Of a DNA stretch of 64,000 nucleotides, positions 11,485-22,758 are shown in pieces. Below the pieces are notes generated by a model. The model was not told the origin of the DNA and made no database searches. It saw only the letters and a list, made by a program, of their open reading frames with translations. How positions within the stretch are numbered: the stretch's first letter is position 1; every line of letters begins with the position of its first letter. The stretch comes from Turritopsis dohrnii (Eukaryota > Cnidaria > Hydrozoa > Anthoathecata > Oceaniidae): the NCBI GenBank assembly GCA_027922465.2, contig BQMF02000163.1:248001-312000 (forward strand), given 5' to 3'. A program made the translations under genes and the position numbers.

Positions 11485-13000
11485 TCTGAAATACGTCTTG
11501 GTGTGCTTTATTACATGCTAGAATCACTTGAATTTTCCGTAATATCCTGTATAAATTCCTGTAAGCCGGGTGGTGCGTAATATTTAAAATAAACTTCCTT
11601 GATTCCGTTGTTTTTCTCTGTTTGTGTTCTTTCAAAAGATCTTCCCTTTTAAACTTCCTACCCTCTAAAACCTTTCTTCGTACTAGCTTTTCGTCATATC
11701 CTCTCTTTATTAGCCAAGCCTCTAGATCGTTGCACCTTTTGTCAAACAATTCATTATTAGAACATATCCGATTGAGCCTCAATGTTTGACTATAAGGGAT
11801 AGAGCTTTTGCAGTGCCATGGGTGACAAGATGTTGGGTGTAAGTACTGGTGCGTGTCTGTAGATTTGACGAAAAGATCTGTGAGAAGTTTTTTCCCATTA
11901 CGGATAACTTGGATATCAAGAAAATCTATTTTGTTACTGGAGTAATTCGCCGTAAACTTAATGGTTGGATGGGCCTCGTTAAGGTATTGCAAGAAGTTTT
12001 TTAGGTTTTCTTCGCCATGTTGCCAAAGTAGGAAAATATCATCGATATACCTCCACCATACCAGGGGCTTCAGTGGAAAACCCTTTATAAGTTTTTCTTC
12101 AAGATACGACATAAACAAAATAGCCTATGGTGGGGCCATTTTTGTCCCTATTGCAGTACCTTTCGTCTGCTTAAAAACCTCACTATTGTGTTCAAAAACA
12201 TTATTCTCAAGTACACACTTCGTAAGTTCTAGGAGGCTTTCCGTCGATATTGTTTTATCCAGACGTGAGTCCAAGGCCTGTTTTAATGCATCCAACCCAT
12301 CATTGTGAGGTATATTTGGGTATAAACCAACCACATCAATTGTACAAAGAAGAATATTTTCTGGTAAAGGAGGAAGTGCCGACAATTTTTTGAGAAAGTC
12401 ATTTGTATCCTTAATATAGGATTTTACCTGCATGGCTAAAGGTTTTAAATGATAGTCCAAAAATGCTGAAATGTTTTCTGTATAAAAAGAAGAGTTAGAA
12501 ATTACCGGTCTGCCTGGAACATTATATAGTCTTTTGTGGATTTTAGGCAGTAAATAAAAGCGACCGATTTTAGGGTTTTTAACTAGAAAATAGTCCAGGG
12601 TTTCCTTCGAAATGTCACCTCTTTGCTGAATTTTATTTAAACAAGATTTTATAATCCAAATCAGTGGGCTAATTACATCTCCATGTACTTTTTCATACGT
12701 TTCTTTGTCAGAAAGCTGCTTTTCTGCCTCCTTAAGGTAGTCTTCCCTATCCCAGATGACAATACCGGAGCCCTTGTCAGCTTCCTTAATGATTATAGAG
12801 GTGTCATTTCGAAGACTCTCAATTGCCTGCCTTTCCTCCCTTGTAACATTATGAAACCTAATTCTTGTATCAATATTAAAAATTTCTTCTTCAAGTCTGC
12901 TTAAATACATTTCAATGGCAGCATCTTTATCTTTTGGATTAAAGTTTGACTTGGATTTGAAAGGATTAATAGTAAGATTACGAGAATCATTACGAAAGTG
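10958..13000 (-). pseudogene. Penelope-like reverse transcriptase with GIY-YIG endonuclease
   Basis: One reading frame of about 680 codons runs from the arm junction at 13000 down to 10958, broken by a single TAG at 12125-12127. The stop lies between GTKMAPP and AILFMSYLEE, where family members normally have an aromatic residue. N-terminal motifs include KADKGSG-like (KEADKGSGIVIW), FYLLPKIHK and PGRPVISNSS. The catalytic reverse-transcriptase box is WWRYIDDIF, about 24 codons after the first Met past the stop. Near the C-terminus, VVYLLNCKTCGVQYVGSS is the GIY-YIG endonuclease core, preceded by a cysteine cluster (CNGCSGKRCGVCPF). These enzymes nick DNA and reverse-transcribe the RNA at the target. 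The usual extra N-terminal residues are missing because the frame runs into the inverted arm, so this copy is 5'-truncated. Confidence 0.85.
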
Positions 13001-13526
13001 CATCCCTCTTATTGGATTTCGAAGAGGTAAGAGTCTTAAAGATTTATTAGTTCGTGCTAAAGTTCCGCAACAGGAACCTAAAATAGGAAAATGCAACGGA
13101 TGCTCTGGAAAACGCTGTGGTGTCTGCCCATTCATATCGAACACCACTGAATTTGCAAGTAGGGATGGTCGAAAGTATAAAATCAGGAACTTCCAACTTA
13201 ACTGTAACTCGGAAAATGTGGTGTATTTACTTAATTGTAAAACATGTGGTGTTCAATATGTTGGCAGCTCCACTACAAAATTTAGGCTTAGATTTAACAA
13301 CTACAAATCCTGTAACAATCGTCATACTGTCAAAACTGTTCCCCAACAGTCATTACACAATCATTTTGACCAGGTAGGACACAAGGGTTTTTTAGATTGG
13401 GAATTTACATTAATTGATCAAGGATCAGATGAAACATCTGTACGAAAGAAAGAACAGTTTTGGCAGTATAAACTGAATACTTTCCTACCGAATGGACTAA
13501 ATGATTATGAGGTATATATTACGTAG
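13000..13526 (+). CDS. Duplicate GIY-YIG C-terminal fragment
   Basis: The right arm carries a plus-strand frame whose residues are identical to the last ~175 residues of the minus-strand protein, from the IPLIGFRRGKSLKDLL segment through the GIY-YIG core to the stop at 13526. An ATG at 12915 in the unique region would fuse about 28 unrelated residues to it, so a free-standing endonuclease fragment could be translated. This is more likely a by-product of the inverted-arm structure than a gene. The lack of stops shows the arm is young. Confidence 0.5.
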
Positions 13527-14188
13527 TTTTTAATTGTAGTGTGTGTCTTTCTTCTTCTTCTTCCTCTTCTTCTTCCTTTTTTTTTTTTTCTTCTTCTTCT
13601 TCTTCTTCTTACACGTATCTCTATTCCCATACATGTGGCAGGTTGAACCATCCTTGCAATGTCTTGACTGACATTGGTCACTTGTCAAAGCGCTTGCGTT
13701 AGTAGCCTGTGGCTGTTTAGAAAGATAGCATGTCTACTTTCTTTTCACCTGGATCGGATCCCCTCTTATATGTATCGTCATGTTTTATGTTTGTTTGTCT
13801 AGTCCTCTGCCATCATCTTGAGTAACAGAAGGAGGTGATGGTTGTTATATGTTCGTGTGAATGAATGTGTTTGAAACGTGCTTGTATTTTTAAGAAACCT
13901 GTTGTATCAATTTTACTGTATATATGTATATATCAGTTTTAATATTTTTAATCTTTTAAAGTATTTTAAATTATATATAAAAACCGGGTGCTAACGTATA
14001 AAAGTGTAGTGTACAGAAACCAGGCCACATCCAATCTCGACAATGCTTTTATTTATTTATTTTTAATTACTTTTCGCGCTCTTTTTAAGTATTTAAACGC
14101 CCTTCTATGAACTTTGTATCATTGTAACCTGATGAAGACACGTAAGATGTTGAAAATTTGTTGAAGAAGCTGTTGTTTTTAATTGTTG
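13000..14188 (-). repeat. Right inverted arm of Penelope-like element
   Basis: Inverted counterpart of 10294-11484, including the mirrored CTT-rich microsatellite (13548-13610) and the AACAACAGCTTCTTC terminal sequence (inverted here at about 14163-14188). Sharp inner border at 13000. Confidence 0.85.
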
Positions 14189-14432
14189 GTATATAAATTC
14201 AGCTGTAACCTTTTAGTGTACATATATATATATATATATATCAAAACTAAGAGAGCCTTTTAAGTAATATATAAAACTACATGTCGGTATCAGATATTTC
14301 GAGCACTTACGTGTCTTTGTCAATGAAAGTAAAATTCTACAAAAATGAAGGCGTATATATACTAAAAAATTAGATAAAATTGCTCGTGCGTAAAACCTCT
14401 AGATAATTGCTTTGAATAGAAAGAATTGTTAT

Positions 14433-14640
14433 GTTAATCACTGTCCCAAACGAAAAGATAAAATGTGTTATTCACTGTCCAAACAAAAGAAAAAACACCG
14501 AAGGAGAGTTTGCCAGGCTCTCACTCTCTGCCACAGAGCTTCTCGACGATTTGAACGGAAACAAAATGCTGTGTTAATCACTGTCCAAAAAATCAAATAC
14601 GAAGGAGAGTTTGCCAGGCTCTCATCCTCTCTCACCGGAC
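14433..14640. repeat. Short imperfect tandem duplication (~100 bp)
   Basis: The words GTTAATCACTGTCC and GAAGGAGAGTTTGCCAGGCT each recur about 100 bp apart. The open frames on both strands here (14412-14651 and 14468-14662) come from the duplication and look non-coding. Confidence 0.6.
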
Positions 14641-14729
14641 TTTCAACGTAATTTTGAACCAAAAATGATAACTTTGTGATAACTTATATATGATAACTTA
14701 TGATAACTTATATATATATATATATACCA

Positions 14730-15790
14730 TCAACATACCATTCATCCTTATGAAGCGAGTTACCTCAAGAATGTCTGCTATGATATGTATCATGCACCAC
14801 GATTTAAAGATGTCAATAAGACAAATATAGAAGAGGTTCAGTGAGATCAGCTTATCCACAGTGTGGAGGCATGCAACTCAACACCGTGTCAACAGTCAAA
14901 AAGCTTCAAAAGTGCGACGTGGTGGACCACCATTGTTGACTCCTCCAGAAAAATGTTTGATCGAGAGGGCGTTGAAAGACGTCCGAAACACTCAAGGTTG
15001 TTCTGGTGTATCACATGTTAGCCTACGGACAATTCGAAGATATCTCAATAAAATGGGTTACGCCTTCCCTCCTGCCTTACGAAAAGGTTTGTTGTTGGAG
15101 TCAGATCTGAAAAAGCGACTCAAGTTTGCGAAAGACGTTGTCAAGCATTTCAATGCAACCACACTATGGACAAAAGAGATCTCATTCTATTTCGATGGAA
15201 AAAGCTTTGTCCACAAAGTCAATCCACGTGATCAAGCCAGAGCTCCAGGGTCAAGAATTTGGAGGAAGTCCTGTGAAGGATTACATGAGCATTGTACGTC
15301 TAACGGGAAAAAAGCTGGGAATAGTGGTCCTACCGCCGGTTTTTTGTCGCGATATCGTATGGGAAGGGTGTTGTCATTTGTGAGCCTATTCGAAACTAAA
15401 CGGTCAGATTTTTGCAGATTTTGTCACAAGACACTTCCCCGCTGCTTTTGAAAAGAGTTGTAACCCAGATGGAGATTGCTTTCTACAAGACAATGATCCA
15501 TCACAAAATTCAAAGCCGGCTTGGGAGGCTTTCAAGAAGATTGGCACTATCAAATTCACCATTCCACCAGGGAGCCCTGACTGTAACCCTATTGAAAATG
15601 TCTTTGGATGGGCTGAAAACTGGCACACAACGCCTTGGAACAAAACATAACGAGTGAAAGCTACAACGACAAATTTGTCGTTTGAGTAAAAAACACAATG
15701 GAGTCATGTCCGTTGGATCAACCGAATAATTGAGTCTATGCCTACACTAATGCTGAAAATAATAGAGACCAAATGCAAAAGATTAAGGTA
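14730..15790 (+). pseudogene. Tc1-like transposase relic
   Basis: Coding pieces of a Tc1/mariner DDE transposase. A helix-turn-helix region (LRTIRRYLNKMGY) lies in the frame 14861-15451. The first catalytic aspartate sits in FYFDGKSFVHK, near 15190. After frame shifts around 15270 and 15385 the second catalytic region (FLQDNDPSQNSK) appears near 15481-15520 and the third (IPPGSPDCNPIENVFGW) near 15560-15613. Such proteins cut and paste DNA at TA sites. The N-terminal DNA-binding half is incomplete, at least two frame shifts and a stop are present, and I see no terminal inverted repeats, so the copy cannot move. The family assignment is firm from the motifs. The AT-rich 14660-14740 holds (TA)n. 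Confidence 0.75.
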
Positions 15791-16056
15791 TTAAACTCTC
15801 GTTTAGATTATTATGTCGTATATATGTGTGCATAGTGTATATGAGAAATTACGTTGGTCGGTCATTGCCAGTACTCCTGACTATAACCCTTAACACAATG
15901 AAAAAGTAACAGAAGATATATATAGTTTTTGTGGTCTCAAAATGAAATTAAAAAGCTGTACGTATTTGTAAGTAATGATAAAAGTCTGGTTAACCATAAG
16001 AAACATCAACAGAAATAAGCTGACGCTTGTATCAAAATCTAAAAGCAAGATGAATG

Positions 16057-16272
16057 ACATGTTACACTCATGTTACACCACATGTCACACCACATGTTAC
16101 ACCACTTTTCAAGCAAAGCTATGGTAATCACAACATGTTACACATGTTACACTATATTTACAAAAAAATTATATATACGTTTTTTTAAAATTTAATGTAA
16201 CATGTTATGGTTACCATAGATTTGCTTTGAAAGTGGTCTAACATGTGGTGTAACATGGGTGTAACATGTTGT
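16057..16272. mobile_element. Foldback MITE built from ACATGTTACAC repeats
   Basis: Two arms face each other around an AT-rich centre (16150-16190). Each arm has several copies of ACATGTTACAC-like words and a shared segment (CAAGCAAAGCTATGGTAA on the left; its inverted form at 16211-16235). No coding. The subterminal repeated words could be transposase binding sites of an unknown autonomous partner. Confidence 0.65.
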
Positions 16273-17140
16273 TTTTATTTAGTCTCAGTGGAGAATGAGC
16301 TCTGCAAGACATCTACTGCAAGGTTGCACCTCTCTCTGCTCACCCTTATCAAATTGCTTTGTGAATTCAAAAACCCGCCATCTCAAATCCATCATGTCGT
16401 TTTCCTTTTGCTCGAAAGTGTAATAAGATCCCCGAAATTTGACTCTCTCTTTGCTTGTTGCAATATTGCAACATCTTCAACGCAAACATTCTTTGATGCT
16501 GGCAATTTTACGGTTTTACCTTCTAGCAGAAAAAGAAGATCTTTCCAGGAGATACTGTCCTTCTGCCAATGAAAGTCATTAAGCAATATAATGCGAGATT
16601 TGTTGGCACCAACCCAGGAAAATTTATCATTTGCTGGATTTTCAAAGATACAGTCTTTGAAAATCCTCGTCAACGGTTTCAACATAAACGTCTTGGCACA
16701 GTTGGTCGGTGGGATTAGAATAATATTTCTGTATTTTCGTCTGCCGAGTGCGAGCGATTCTCTCATGGCGCTGGCGAAGGCTAGCCTATTGATATTGTTG
16801 AAGCTGAGGACCTCAGTAGCACACTGTAGCCATTCACCTGCACATGTGCATGAGGTGTCTGCAGCTGAGTTGATGATGTCAATTCTGGTGAGTGATTTCT
16901 CTTTGGCACGCATTTGCCACACCTTACTTATCAATTCCTTTATCAGTTTTACAGATCTTATAAATATAAAGTCTGAAATGTCACTCTCAACGGCCTCTTT
17001 CCTTTCTTGTGCACACAGCAAAAGTCCATCATAAACTGAAATATTGTTCTCCACCACAAACCTTGCCATCTCGCAGTTGTCCAGCCTCTTCTTCTTTGAG
17101 GAAGCAGAGGCTGTAGCTGTGGCGGCACTTAATGGCTTTC
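16270..17140 (-). pseudogene. SF3-helicase-like gene relic (copy B)
   Basis: A minus-strand frame of 225 codons (16392-17069), open further upstream to about 17150, resembles the helicase part of NS1-like proteins. It has a Walker A-like loop (PPTNCAKTFMLKPL), a Walker B strand (RIILLNDFHW) and a downstream segment ending in KLPASKN. After the stop at 16392 a second frame continues to about 16275 with a conserved-looking Trp-Arg-Val-Phe segment and a C-x2-C pair (CSRCLAEL). So a frameshift near 16390 breaks the C-terminal part. The first glycine of the Walker A loop is replaced, and motif C is not convincing. It differs from copy A in spacing and sequence, so it is another lineage rather than a duplicate. 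Role and origin are unknown. Confidence 0.5.
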
Positions 17141-17149
17141 GCCGGTTAC

Positions 17150-19970
17150 CGATTTGCCTTAGAATACATCACCAAGTATTGGCGACGACCGCTCTTGTGC
17201 AAACCTGTTGTTGACATTATTGTTGTTATTATACATAGATCTACTGTTTAGAGAATAATGTAAATATTTGAATTATTTAAGTTAAAGTTATCCATTGTAC
17301 ATAGTATTTAAACAAGTTATTTAATTGAAGTTCAGAATTAGGCGTATCTTATTTATTAAAGTTCAGAATTATGCATATGATAGAGTGTAGTAGGTAGCTA
17401 CATATTCATATTTCTTTAGAGCAAACTGTTAGGGCCAGAATTCACGCATTTAAGCAAAGAAACTGCGAAGAAAATTATTGCGGAGTGTAGCTTTTAGCGG
17501 AACGGAGCTCATTTGGCAAGATCAAATATTGTCATCAAACACTAACAGAGAGATGCATTTCGGCTGCCGTAACTGGATGCAACCTCCTACAGGGTCATAC
17601 AAAAAGTGCGATTTGGCTCACTTACCTTTGATTTTCGGAAATTTTGAGGTAGGTAATAATATGGATGATCAAGCTCACAAGTGTTCAGGGTATAGCGTTT
17701 AGGCAAAATTGTCGATCTGTACGGTGGCGGTCAAAACAAAGTGGTTGCTTCTCGAGTTAAGTAGACATTTTCCCCCGAGAAATCTCCGAATGCTCTGAGG
17801 TTTGTTATGACTGGGAAACCAGGAATACCTCTTATCCTTTACGATAATATTGTAAGCTAATGAGAATATTGCTTGTTGATACTTTTGAAAATTTAAATCA
17901 AAGCTTCTGAAAGTGCATCTATGGATGCTCCTCACAAGCTGTGTATCTGTAAGGAATAAAAGATAAAGCTGTTATTTCTTCTCCATATTTATATGCTGAT
18001 ATCTTTAAGCCATGTTTATTGAACTTCGTGTTGTATTTTGATCCACCTAACTGTTTTTATTTCCACACACAACACAAAACAAGACATAAAAGTCCAATGA
18101 TGATGATAAAATCTAGTGTAAATGTTTATGTTTATGAGGTGTGTGCAGCAGCAGACACACACCACTATGCCCCATAAAGTTTTATACATAATATAGGTCC
18201 TTTTAGAGATTTATATATCCTTTTTGAATTCTTAATTGCAAGCTTATTATTGTTCATGGGAAATGATTTGCATGTTTCGTATATGATAAACTTTATGCTG
18301 ACGACAGGTTAGGGAGAATATGTGTGTGTGCAGAAAAAATGGCTTTGATATTTTCTATGTTTAAATCAATGAGACATCAAAACAGTATACAGTACATCAC
18401 CATTCATGGAATTTGTCTATTTAAAAGAGTACAATCGTAGTCACATTTTATGATCAAATTGGACTGCTTAACAACAAAAAATGTAAACAATATATATAAT
18501 ATTTTATCCATCATATATATATTGTAAAATATTCTCTGATTTGGAATTCTATTAGTCAAATCCATAGTAGTATTTAATACATGTGTCTCGGTGAAATTTT
18601 ATAAATTCTAGAGAAATAACTGAAGTTAAAATAGCTACAGCTTACAAATTCTTTAATTGGATAAGATAATTAAAAGAAAACAACAATGAAGAGCAAAAGA
18701 AACAAATCAGTTAATTTGTTTTTGTGTAATTGTTATTACTTTACATAATGATACTTGAATTATTTCTGAAATTACCAGTTACGTAATTAATATAACTGTA
18801 TATAATTATAATTACATAAAATATATATAATTATGTTAAATAAATAAACATGTATACACAAGCGAACGAAATAAAACACATAATTATGTTAAATAATTTT
18901 GTTAAACATATAATAATTTTGCTTAGTATCGTGAATGGGAAATTTATGCTCTTAATAATTTGTCTGTTGGTTTTACTATTTCAGGTCAACAAGGCATTAT
19001 CAAGAGTAATTGATATCAATTTATGAATTGAGACGAATCACTATAGTCGTGGAATATCTGGTACACTTGAAACAATGGAACTACTGAACCAAGACAGGAG
19101 TAACAAATGTGACATCTTAGGCATTTCCAGCATATGTGGTCAGGAAACATTGATTCAAATCGGTTACCGTTCATTTGAAAGGAATATGTGACCAATTCAA
19201 GGATGTTTTATGTATACAAATTGAGTTTTGTTGATTGACATTTAAATTTGCAACATAAAACTGGATGTTGTTCATTATATCTGGGTTAAGTTACCTGAAC
19301 ATTTTGGCAAAGTTTAAAAGATGTCTGTTATGTATTTCTTGTTGGTTTTACTTTTTAGTGTTTCTTTATGCATTCGAAAAAGCTATTTTTTTATAATAGA
19401 TCATTTTTAATGATGCTCTTTTTGCGACTATGAATGTCAGAATTTTTTGAATCTGTACTTATGCATAAAAGATTGGGGAATGACTGATTCATAAAGCATT
19501 TTGTTTTCCTTCTCTTTTCTATCTCAATCCCACATTCACAAAATCAAATCTTTAAATACACGTTATCAGACTATCAAACCCGACCTTGTTTTGATTTTTT
19601 ATATTGTGACATTACTTGATATTAAGTTTTCACAACTGAAAATTGCTATGGGCCAATTTCTGAAAATTTTCATCAAATTATCACATCAAAACGAGGCAAG
19701 GGAGCACAGTTTGGTATCTGGACATTTGAAGTAATAAGGTCGTATCGCACAATATAACTAAATTGTACATTGTATTGATAGAATACATTGCATTGATGGA
19801 ATTAATTTCAAGAAAACTAACAAAAATTACTATTCTTTCAGTGGTGCTATTTTCTTTTCGCAGAGTGGTCTCCGTCCGGGATGTTTTAGGGTCAGGGTTA
19901 AGGGTTAGGATTATGGTTATTTTTTATCTCCATGATGAAGAGCGAACAGGTTTTGTTGAATGAATATCCG
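17150..19970. other. No recognisable feature
   Basis: Mostly AT-rich sequence. Short open frames at 17478-17702 (plus), 17699-17935 (minus), 19501-19734 and 19763-19963 (plus) have no motif I know. A GGGTTAAGGGTTAGG stretch near 19891-19910 is telomere-like but far too short to mean anything. Confidence 0.45.
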
Positions 19971-19976
19971 TCTTTC

Positions 19977-20046
19977 ACGCATTCCATATTTTCGCTGGCG
20001 AACGGGTGATTCCACGCACCCACTCCGCAAACCTTATATATTGATA
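19977..20046 (+). repeat. Dispersed repeat, intact copy
   Basis: A ~70-bp sequence starting TTTCACGCATTCCATATTTT and ending CCTTATATATTGAT. A second copy lies at about 57513-58446, where an 858-bp element splits it after CCTTA. This copy therefore acts as the empty site for that insertion. Confidence 0.8.
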
Positions 20047-20321
20047 AAAAACCATTCAAGATTCATTAAACACCTAAGAAAAAGTAAAAGAACAATTAGA
20101 AATTCAAATTTTAAATACTTCTAAGCTTATAACAGCCACCATCAGCCACCACGTGTGTTCCTGCTTCCATCTTAAATTTCGTGTGTATATGCGTGACTTT
20201 ATGCTAACGGATGTTAATGGCAACAAAATGAGGGCGATACTGTGCCGTACGGACGTGCTGAAATACTCTCTATCATTTGCAAGCTTAAAATGAGCATTTT
20301 GGACGCATTTATGGTCTTAAA

Positions 20322-20376
20322 TCTTTGTTTTGGTTTTGGGGTTTTTTTAATAGGTGTTTCAGTATTTTTGTCCCCG
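20322..20376. mobile_element. Right half of the GGGGACAAAAATA MITE
   Basis: Ends GTGTTTCAGTATTTTTGTCCCC exactly like the right end of the 6579-6707 element. The left half is missing or diverged. It abuts the 7SL-like repeat copy that follows, as at 6.6 kb. Confidence 0.65.
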
Positions 20377-20381
20377 CTTGT

Positions 20382-20640
20382 AGGCGTTATGGGATCTAAG
20401 TTTACCCTCACCCCGACCACTATGCTTGAGGACGAACTAGTACTGACAGACTGGACTTCCATACAGCTCGGATAGATGTTGTTATTTGTCCATCGTGTGC
20501 ACCACAAGTACTTTTATGAAGTATTGTGATATTGCGCAGATAGACCCGTGAAACGTCGGTCCTGTGGATTGAACCTCCACCGTTCGGAAATTTAGCCTCT
20601 GAGTACCCAGAACTACAGGTGCACGCCACTAATCTGAGCT
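20382..20640 (-). ncRNA. 7SL Alu-domain-like repeat, copy 3 (partial)
   Basis: Homologous to the two units at 5.7-6.6 kb. On the minus strand it starts near 20640 with AGTGGCGTGCACCTGTAG, then TTCTGGGTACTCAGAGGCT, which is closer still to the 7SL Alu domain. The GGTTCAATCC B-box-like word is conserved. The 3' part ends at the MITE border near 20380, so the last ~70 nt and the T-run are missing. Short open frames over it on both strands are not coding. Confidence 0.45.
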
Positions 20641-21540
20641 AGTACCGCCTCACTGTCACTGGGTTGAATAAATGCTGATCAATCATTAGGATTTTTAAGG
20701 TAATCTAGATAGCTACTTCTTGTTTCTGGGATACCTTGGTTTTATCAGCAATGGTACCGTAAAATGAGTTGAAACCATTGACAATATTTTTGGTATTGTG
20801 TACAAGTTGGTGGTTGATTTGCATTGAGTGAGGAATAATAGTTTTATTGTCTTTGCTGTGGATTATTGATCTTATTCCTGTCTTTTTTTAGGTTTCATTT
20901 GTGTTCCCGGAAGTATTCTTTGTAGTACATGGATTAACTTCTTACAAAAAGGTTTCTGTAATTTTTATAATGATTATGAATGGTTTCTTTTTTATTAGGG
21001 TTGGTGCATTTAAGATACTTTTTGGGGAGATTTTCACACTTCCTAATGGATGTTAATACTTTATTGGTACAAACTTTCCCAAGGAGAAAGTTTCGCGTTT
21101 TTGCGTTTTCTTGCCAATTTCGCGAAACTAATTCCCCGCGAAAATGACTAGCATCGAAATTCACGAAAGCTTATTTTACGCAAAATGCAAGAAAAATGAG
21201 ATTCGCGAAAGTTAAATCGGAAAAAAAAAATGATTTTTTGATATTTTTTTTATTTTTTGATATCTATGAACTTAATCTATATTTATTACATTTGTCCTGG
21301 ACTTCTTCTGTGGTACAGATCTAAACATATCCCGAATATCGTGATTTAGTCAACACACCTTTTTAGGTTTGTCTTTTTTGCTTGTTTCTGCAAGTACTTT
21401 TCGTCGCGGGGGGCTTTTCAGATACGCCATTGCGCCTCTTGTTTCAGGCAGTGACATTGTTTCCGTAATAAAAGTTCCAAGTATCTTCTCGTCCTAGGGT
21501 TCAGTATAGCGATCCTTAACTAATTGCAGATACCGCTCTG
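20641..21540. other. No gene; TTTCGCG-rich repeat at 21080-21215
   Basis: Only a dispersed repeat is visible. Between 21080 and 21215 the words TTTCGCG and CGCGAAA alternate on both strands, with similar short patches near 36560-36605 and 39745-39850. The rest is AT-rich and featureless. Confidence 0.5.
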
Positions 21541-21541
21541 C

Positions 21542-21952
21542 TTACTGTGTGTTTTTCAAGGTTGACGGCATTCTGAAGGACACAGTGCATACAATCTCCA
21601 AACCACCTTGTACTAATGGTGATCTTCGATAATGGCGTGAGGTCAGTTTGACGTGCATTGAAACCTCTCTGTCCAAGAAAAACTTGGTTACCCTTGAAAG
21701 CTCACGTGGCAAATGTCCAACTGTCTTGTTATCTTCTTCATGTACTACTTTGATGGCATACAAGTTGAATTGCTCATGATAGCAACGTAGCTCTTCATTT
21801 TCCACAGGCTTCCAAAACTGTTTATAATAATGAAAGCCTCTAACAGCAGCAGTATAAGAATGAACAATGTCCCTAACTTGTGCTTTTTCAGTCTCGTTTC
21901 TTCCCTTCCGATATGTGCAGGAAATTATGTCAAAACGAAGCATTTGAAGCAC
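21542..21952 (-). CDS. HIRAN-like domain fragment
   Basis: A 136-codon frame. Residues about 30-130 have the pattern of a HIRAN-type domain: an opening AAVRGFHYYKQFWKP, an acidic strand leading to NLYAIKVV, then VGHLPRELSRVTKFFL and a final EIVCTVSF strand. HIRAN domains bind DNA ends in helicases such as HLTF; stand-alone relatives are, to my memory, numerous in cnidarian and other invertebrate genomes. The frame has a normal stop (21542). The start is uncertain, because an upstream exon or truncation is possible. No neighbour explains it. It could be part of a mobile element or an expanded host family. Confidence 0.5.
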   Translation of the reverse strand: MLQMLRFDIISCTYRKGRNETEKAQVRDIVHSYTAAVRGFHYYKQFWKPVENEELRCYHEQFNLYAIKVVHEEDNKTVGHLPRELSRVTKFFLDREVSMHVKLTSRHYRRSPLVQGGLEIVCTVSFRMPSTLKNTQ

Positions 21953-22758
21953 AAAATGCTATTCATAATTAGCTGATCAAGTCATTTTCCAATGCAGTAG
22001 CTTCTTCATATATTGTTTCGCGAACTTCCATTGGTGATGATCTTTGAAGTCATTGCATTGACGATTCAAAACAATAATTTTTTAAAACTCGTTCCACTTT
22101 GGTTTGAGTGACAAACACGTGCAAATTGTCAACAACTTTGTCTGAGTGAAAAAAAAGTTTATCATGTCATTCCTTCGTGCACTGCAAAAAAGAAAGGAGA
22201 AAGAAAAGGATAAACAACCTCAAGAAGACATTGACATGACTGTAGCAGGTGAAGTTTTTGTCAAAAATATTTTTTCTCGCTCCTTTTTAGGCTCAGAAGC
22301 CACAAGCCATATTTTTAAGCTAATGCTGTTTTGAAAATAAAGGCCGGCGCAAATGCATCCAACATTTCATCCAACATCGTAAATTTCTCATGTTGGATGA
22401 AATGTTGGACGCATTTGAGAAGTTTCAAAATGTATGAAAATTTCAAAAAGAAGAAAAAAAATCGTGTTGGATGATGTTGGATGAAGTTTGATCGCCATCA
22501 AACATTTCATCCAACATTTTCGGCAAGATCAAAGGAAGCTTCCGAATTTCTCTCGCTATTTTTCATGTTGCATGCATTTGAGGCAATTTTCGTCCAACAT
22601 ATCAAAATAGTCTCTGCGCTGAGTGCAAAAGGCATTGAGAAGGAGCGTTTATCGAATCTTTTTTATTGTTTCGAATGTTTTTTTTTGACAATCGAATGTT
22701 ACAAAAGAAAAGACAGCTTTCATTGAAGAACGTGAGTGAGATATTAATAAAAAACAAA

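Larger units (their letters stand above)
10294..14188 (-). mobile_element. Penelope-like element with inverted partial copy
   Basis: A 3.9-kb unit made of a reverse-transcriptase/endonuclease coding strand on minus, with 1.19-kb inverted arms at the two ends. Arms of this kind, in direct or inverted order, are typical of Penelope-like elements. The arms are nearly identical (one clear difference near 10723 versus 13759), which argues for a recent insertion. The element lies in the TA-rich sequence just after the 3' end of Helitron element 3. No clear target duplication can be read because both flanks are (TA)n. Confidence 0.85.

Noticed and set aside
19885..19915. Telomere-like GGGTTAAGGGTTAGG
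   Set aside because: About two units only; no array and no sign of a chromosome end.
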